Source: Hedera helix (lineage: Eukaryota > Streptophyta > Magnoliopsida > Apiales > Araliaceae). From it: a DNA stretch of 64,000 nucleotides. The notes beneath the pieces were generated by a model, which worked only from the letters and a program-made list of their open reading frames with translations, made no database searches and was not told where the DNA came from. The DNA lies in contig OX359287.1 of the NCBI GenBank assembly GCA_947179155.2, positions 1 through 64,000 on the forward strand, in the 5' to 3' direction. How positions within the stretch are numbered: position 1 is the first letter of the stretch; each line of letters opens with the position of its first letter. The translations under genes and the position numbers were made by a program. Below, piece by piece: positions 60,403 to 64,000 of this stretch.

Positions 60403-62936
60403 TGTGACACCCCCAAATCTAAGCCCACACAGCCCAAACTTGAGTTATCAAAATACACAACAACTATTACAATACAACGTACAACGTACCGCAATACAGT
60501 ATTCAAATAATACATAACTAAGTTTTCATTATTATTGTCATACTATTTTACAACTTATGAAGACTAATATAGCTACAACTCAGACCTTCACTCCATCCCC
60601 AGATTAGACCCAGCTACTCTTTCATCTCCTGTTGAAAAACAATGGAACAAAAGGAAATGGTGAGCTCAAATAGCTCAGTAAAGAATATCATAACTAATAT
60701 AATGACAAATAAATTATCGTTATCATTCAACAGTTGAGTTTTTGATAGAATAATTTAAACAGTAAGTTTTAATTCAACAACTGCAGTTAAGTTCTTAAAC
60801 AAATTTCAGATCAATCACTGCAGCAGAATAACAACCATTAGAAAAATTATATGGACCATGATGTCCACTCGCTTCTCTTTTTAAGAAAAATATCATCAAC
60901 TTTTATCATCTGAAACATCACTGGCCATGATAATATAATTTCATAGTTCCTGGTCATAATCATGCAAGTCAACAGTCATCTTTGCACTACGGGCCAAATA
61001 TATTCAATATAATACCAACAATCATGATTATACCAGTCTTCAACCTTTGGTCATAATCATATCAAACAACAATTCATCTTTGTCCCAGGCCAAATATAAC
61101 TTTTACCACGTGTCATAAAAGACACACCACCATTATATCGCCTTTATCCTATTATCTGTGCCCCAGGCCACAGATATCCACAACAATTTGATTATGATTA
61201 TTAGAATAACAACAGTGCTATAAATGATGAACATAAGAAACAGGATAAACAATAACTATCGGAAGTTTATAATTTTACTTTGTGCATATTCAAATATTGT
61301 CTAAATTGTCAACATGATTGAAGTGAAATTCAAAATGATATTCAAGATCCACAGCTCAAAAGAAATGTTCAAAAAAAATAGGAAAGTTCAGTTAAAATGA
61401 TATTAGATGAATCACAAACTATTAAAGAACATAAAATCATTTCAGAAGTTTTGCTAAACAATACTTACCATAGTAAGTTTAAGAGTATAAAAGAAATGAT
61501 ATCCCTTACCGTAATAAGTTTGAATAATGGAAGATGAAAAAGATGGTATCATTTACCGTAGTAAGTTTAAATAATAGAAAATGATATTCATTACCTTATC
61601 ATGTGACTGGATATTGATAAAAATAAGGTTGATCAACCTATATATTTATAATATAATTAGTAATTACCACATATAAATTTCAAGGTGTATGATAACTCAT
61701 ATATTATGAACTACCAAAATTATTTATATAATATAAATTTTTGTAATATAAAATAATAACTTCAAAAATAATTTTTGAAATAATATTTCAAAATAAATCT
61801 TTCAAAGAAAGCTTTTTAAAATAAATCTTTTCAAAGAAGAGTCTTATAAAGGAACATTTGTGAATACATTGTGAAATATGTATTTGTGCAATTACTACTC
61901 TTTAATAAAATACTTACTTGAAAAATTTCTGTACTTCTTTGGGTTTACAAATATTTAAGATAACCTTACTATTCTCAGAGAAAACTCATAAAATACTTAC
62001 AGAATTTTTTTATGTTTTAGGTGTGATTTTTTTATTCAGCTGAGCAAACTATTTATAGGAGAAAAGAAGATACTATGCACGGTAGGTGAACTGGCGTTCT
62101 ACACGCCAGTGTTGAAAAATTCAGCGGAGGCTGCAACAACCTCCACTAACCCTTTCCCAGCAAAACTCATTTTACATGTTTCATGTGGGCCCCACAAAAG
62201 GGTCCACATACTATTCACATATAATAATATATTTTTTTTATTTGTTTATTTTTTCTTCCTGTGGGTCCTACGTATATAATAAAATAATGTTATAACAATA
62301 ATTCAACAATAATATAAAAAACACGTTACAAATTATTATTAATTTAATAATATAAATTACTGTATATTTGCTACTGTGACAATTATTAGGTTCGATAATT
62401 TTAAAATACAGTGCAATAACAATTATTGATTCAATGATATAAAATACAGTGTAATAACAATTATTGAATCAATAATGCAAAATACTGTGTAACAACAATT
62501 ATTGATGAATACTGTGCAATAACCATGTTATCATATCAATAATATGAGACACTGTGCAATACCATGTGCTATTGTAGAATACCGTGTGCTACAGTAAAAT
62601 ATCATGAAACACCATATGATGCTATTTTTTTTTATTACCGGGTATTCTAATAGTTAAAAGTGATAACACAATTGACTATTTTTATTTTAAATGGTTACTT
62701 CTGTCATTTTCTATATCCGACAAATATTCCGTTGTGGGGTCCATCAATGATTAGTTATTTCGGCGCTGTCGCACGACCCGAATATTTTCCGACAAAATGA
62801 ATATTGTCTGACAAAATAAAATTTGTACATAACATCCTTAACTTTTAACTTTGTCAATTTAACCACTTACTATTTTAGGAAAAATATATATGAAGAAAAA
62901 TTAAATTTTATATTTCATAAAATTCGAGATCTTACA
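60403..62936 (-). mobile_element. Chromovirus 3' LTR, minus strand
   Basis: Minus strand TGTAAGATCTCG at 62936 to GGGGGTGTCACA at 60403, 2,534 bp. A promoter CCTATAAATAG lies at about 62059-62049. The hairpin CTGGCGTTCTACACGCCAG (about 62091-62109) takes the place of the GC block. TACTGAGCTATTTGAGCTCACC (about 60681-60660) matches the 3'-end motif of the LTR at 3864. A polypurine tract TAAGGAGCAGAAG lies just outside at 62949-62937. Confidence 0.85.
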
Positions 62937-63240
62937 CTTCTGCTCCTTATGAAATTTCGTCCCTGAAATTAACGTACCTGACATTTTGAAGAGATAAGGA
63001 TACTTAGATTTCATCTCAGATTCTAGCTCTTATGTCATTTCCTCAGCATCTTGGTTCCTCCATAAAACCTTGACTTGAGGTATAACCTTTGAGCGAAGGA
63101 TCTGCTCCTTCTTATCTAGGATCTTAACAGGCACCTCCTCGTACGTTAAATCCTCTTCTATAACGTCCGGTTATAACTCAATGACGTGATTTGGGTCTTT
63201 CATATATTTACGTAACTAAAAGTCGAGCTTAAGAACTCCC
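62937..63240 (-). pseudogene. Chromodomain remnant of a gypsy polyprotein
   Basis: The minus-strand frame is related to the chromodomain end of the pol at 3495-3815: MKDPNHVIEL, EEDLTYEEVPVKILDKKEQI, VIPQVKVLWRNQDAEEMT and ESEMKSKYPYLF. Three in-frame stops were seen. Only the last ~90 codons remain, and the element is cut off at about 63240 where coiled-coil ORF sequence starts. Confidence 0.85.
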
Positions 63241-64000
63241 ATAAAGAGCGATCCCTTCTCCAGAAGCACAGCAACGAGCACCGAACCAAGTTCATGGACA
63301 CTATCAAGGATATTGTCCAACTTCACAAAGAGGTCAACAACCTCAAGATCCAGAATCAAAACCTCTCATTCGCTAACCAAAACCCCGAACTCCTCCAACT
63401 CAAACAGCAACTAACCAAGATCACAACCTCAAACACCAAACTATCTGAAGAGCTCCAACAACTTCAACACCAAAACAAAGCCCTTGAAGAGAAAAACAAC
63501 GAATACACCACTGACCTACAACAATTACACGAAACCCATGCTATTACAAAATTCTCCCTCCAATAATTCATTGAGGCCAATTGAGCCTCCATGCCCAAAT
63601 TGAGCAACAAGCTGAGCTCCCCAAACAGAACGAAGACCTTCGTCAACAACTCCTCGACGCCTAACGCCATATTGAAACCCTGGAACAAACTTTCCACATG
63701 GACCAGGCCAAGCACACCAAGATAGAAGAACAACACCAAAAGGAACTCACCAATCTCCATTAACAAAATGAACAACTTCAACAAGAACTTCAATAGAAGA
63801 ATGACCTATATGCCAAACTCAATTAGGTCAACAAAAAGGGCTTTGTTGAGCATGTCGAACTTCAAAAGTTCATTAACGCCCTAAAAAATGCATACGCTAA
63901 CCTTCAAGACAAAACTAACGAAATCACCACTACCCAAAAGTAGATCACCGTCGAGTACAAAGCTTCTCTAGAGCTGATAAAATAGATAGCCCTAGAATTT
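63241..64000 (+). pseudogene. Second relic of the coiled-coil antisense ORF (runs off the window)
   Basis: The coiled-coil frame from about 63246 is clearest at 63294-63566 (DIVQLHKEVNNLKIQNQN, LEEKNNEYTTDLQQLHETHA). It continues in broken frames to the end (YANLQDKTNEITTTQK near 63890). It parallels exon 3 of the ORF at 36290-45962, for example LEERDNEHASNIQQMSEAHA at 38730-38790 and the piece after the 6.5-kb insertion at 45665. Several stops were seen. The 5' part is missing at the junction with the chromodomain remnant. Confidence 0.75.

Overview
The window is the left end of a plant (angiosperm) nuclear chromosome. It opens with the Arabidopsis-type telomere repeat CCCTAAA at base 1. It carries one large intron-rich plant gene, and most of the rest is LTR-retrotransposon debris. 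Species cannot be fixed from the sequence; gene style and element families fit a dicot.

Layout. 1-1282: telomere, ordered in zones from exact CCCTAAA through CCCCTAA to CCCTAGA/CCCTGGA variants. 1283-6792: 3' half of a Ty3/gypsy chromovirus (RT, RNase H, integrase, chromodomain, polypurine tract, 2.9-kb 3' LTR) lying inside the degenerate telomere tract, which resumes at 6793-6856. 6857-11240: AT-rich DNA with a diverged ~0.75-kb direct duplication.

11346-33040+: the only convincing host gene. It encodes an ARID (AT-rich DNA-binding) protein with a C-terminal Hsp20/alpha-crystallin-like domain, in 13 coding exons. Two ~6-kb introns are filled with LTR-like repeats, MITEs and a reverse-oriented LINE. 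About 1.4 kb downstream lies an inverted copy of coding exon 12 with its flanking introns.

33041-64000: nested retroelements. A minus-strand Tat-type LTR (35378-35952) has a polypurine tract on one side and a primer-binding site on the other. Beside it, in antisense, is a spliced coiled-coil ORF of the 'putative gypsy type transposon' kind (36290-45962). That ORF is broken by a Tourist-like MITE sitting inside a 5' splice site and by a 6.5-kb insertion (39130-45663) made of two LTRs facing each other. Next come a SIRE-like copia relic, then a chromovirus LTR (47576-54916) that contains a complete solo LTR of its own family (48001-51723) with a perfect GTAAC target duplication. The element leader follows, then reverse-oriented LTRs (57000-59543 and 60403-62936, the latter with chromodomain remains), and finally a second relic of the coiled-coil ORF that runs off the window.

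The ARID gene is probably a nuclear chromatin protein. Nothing else forms a pathway: the remaining coding pieces are decayed transposon genes. The structures most worth a second look are the telomere-embedded retroelement, the exon-12 inverted duplication, the self-nested LTR with GTAGAGTG minisatellites, the mirror-image LTR pairs with hairpin minisatellites, and the MITE in the splice donor.
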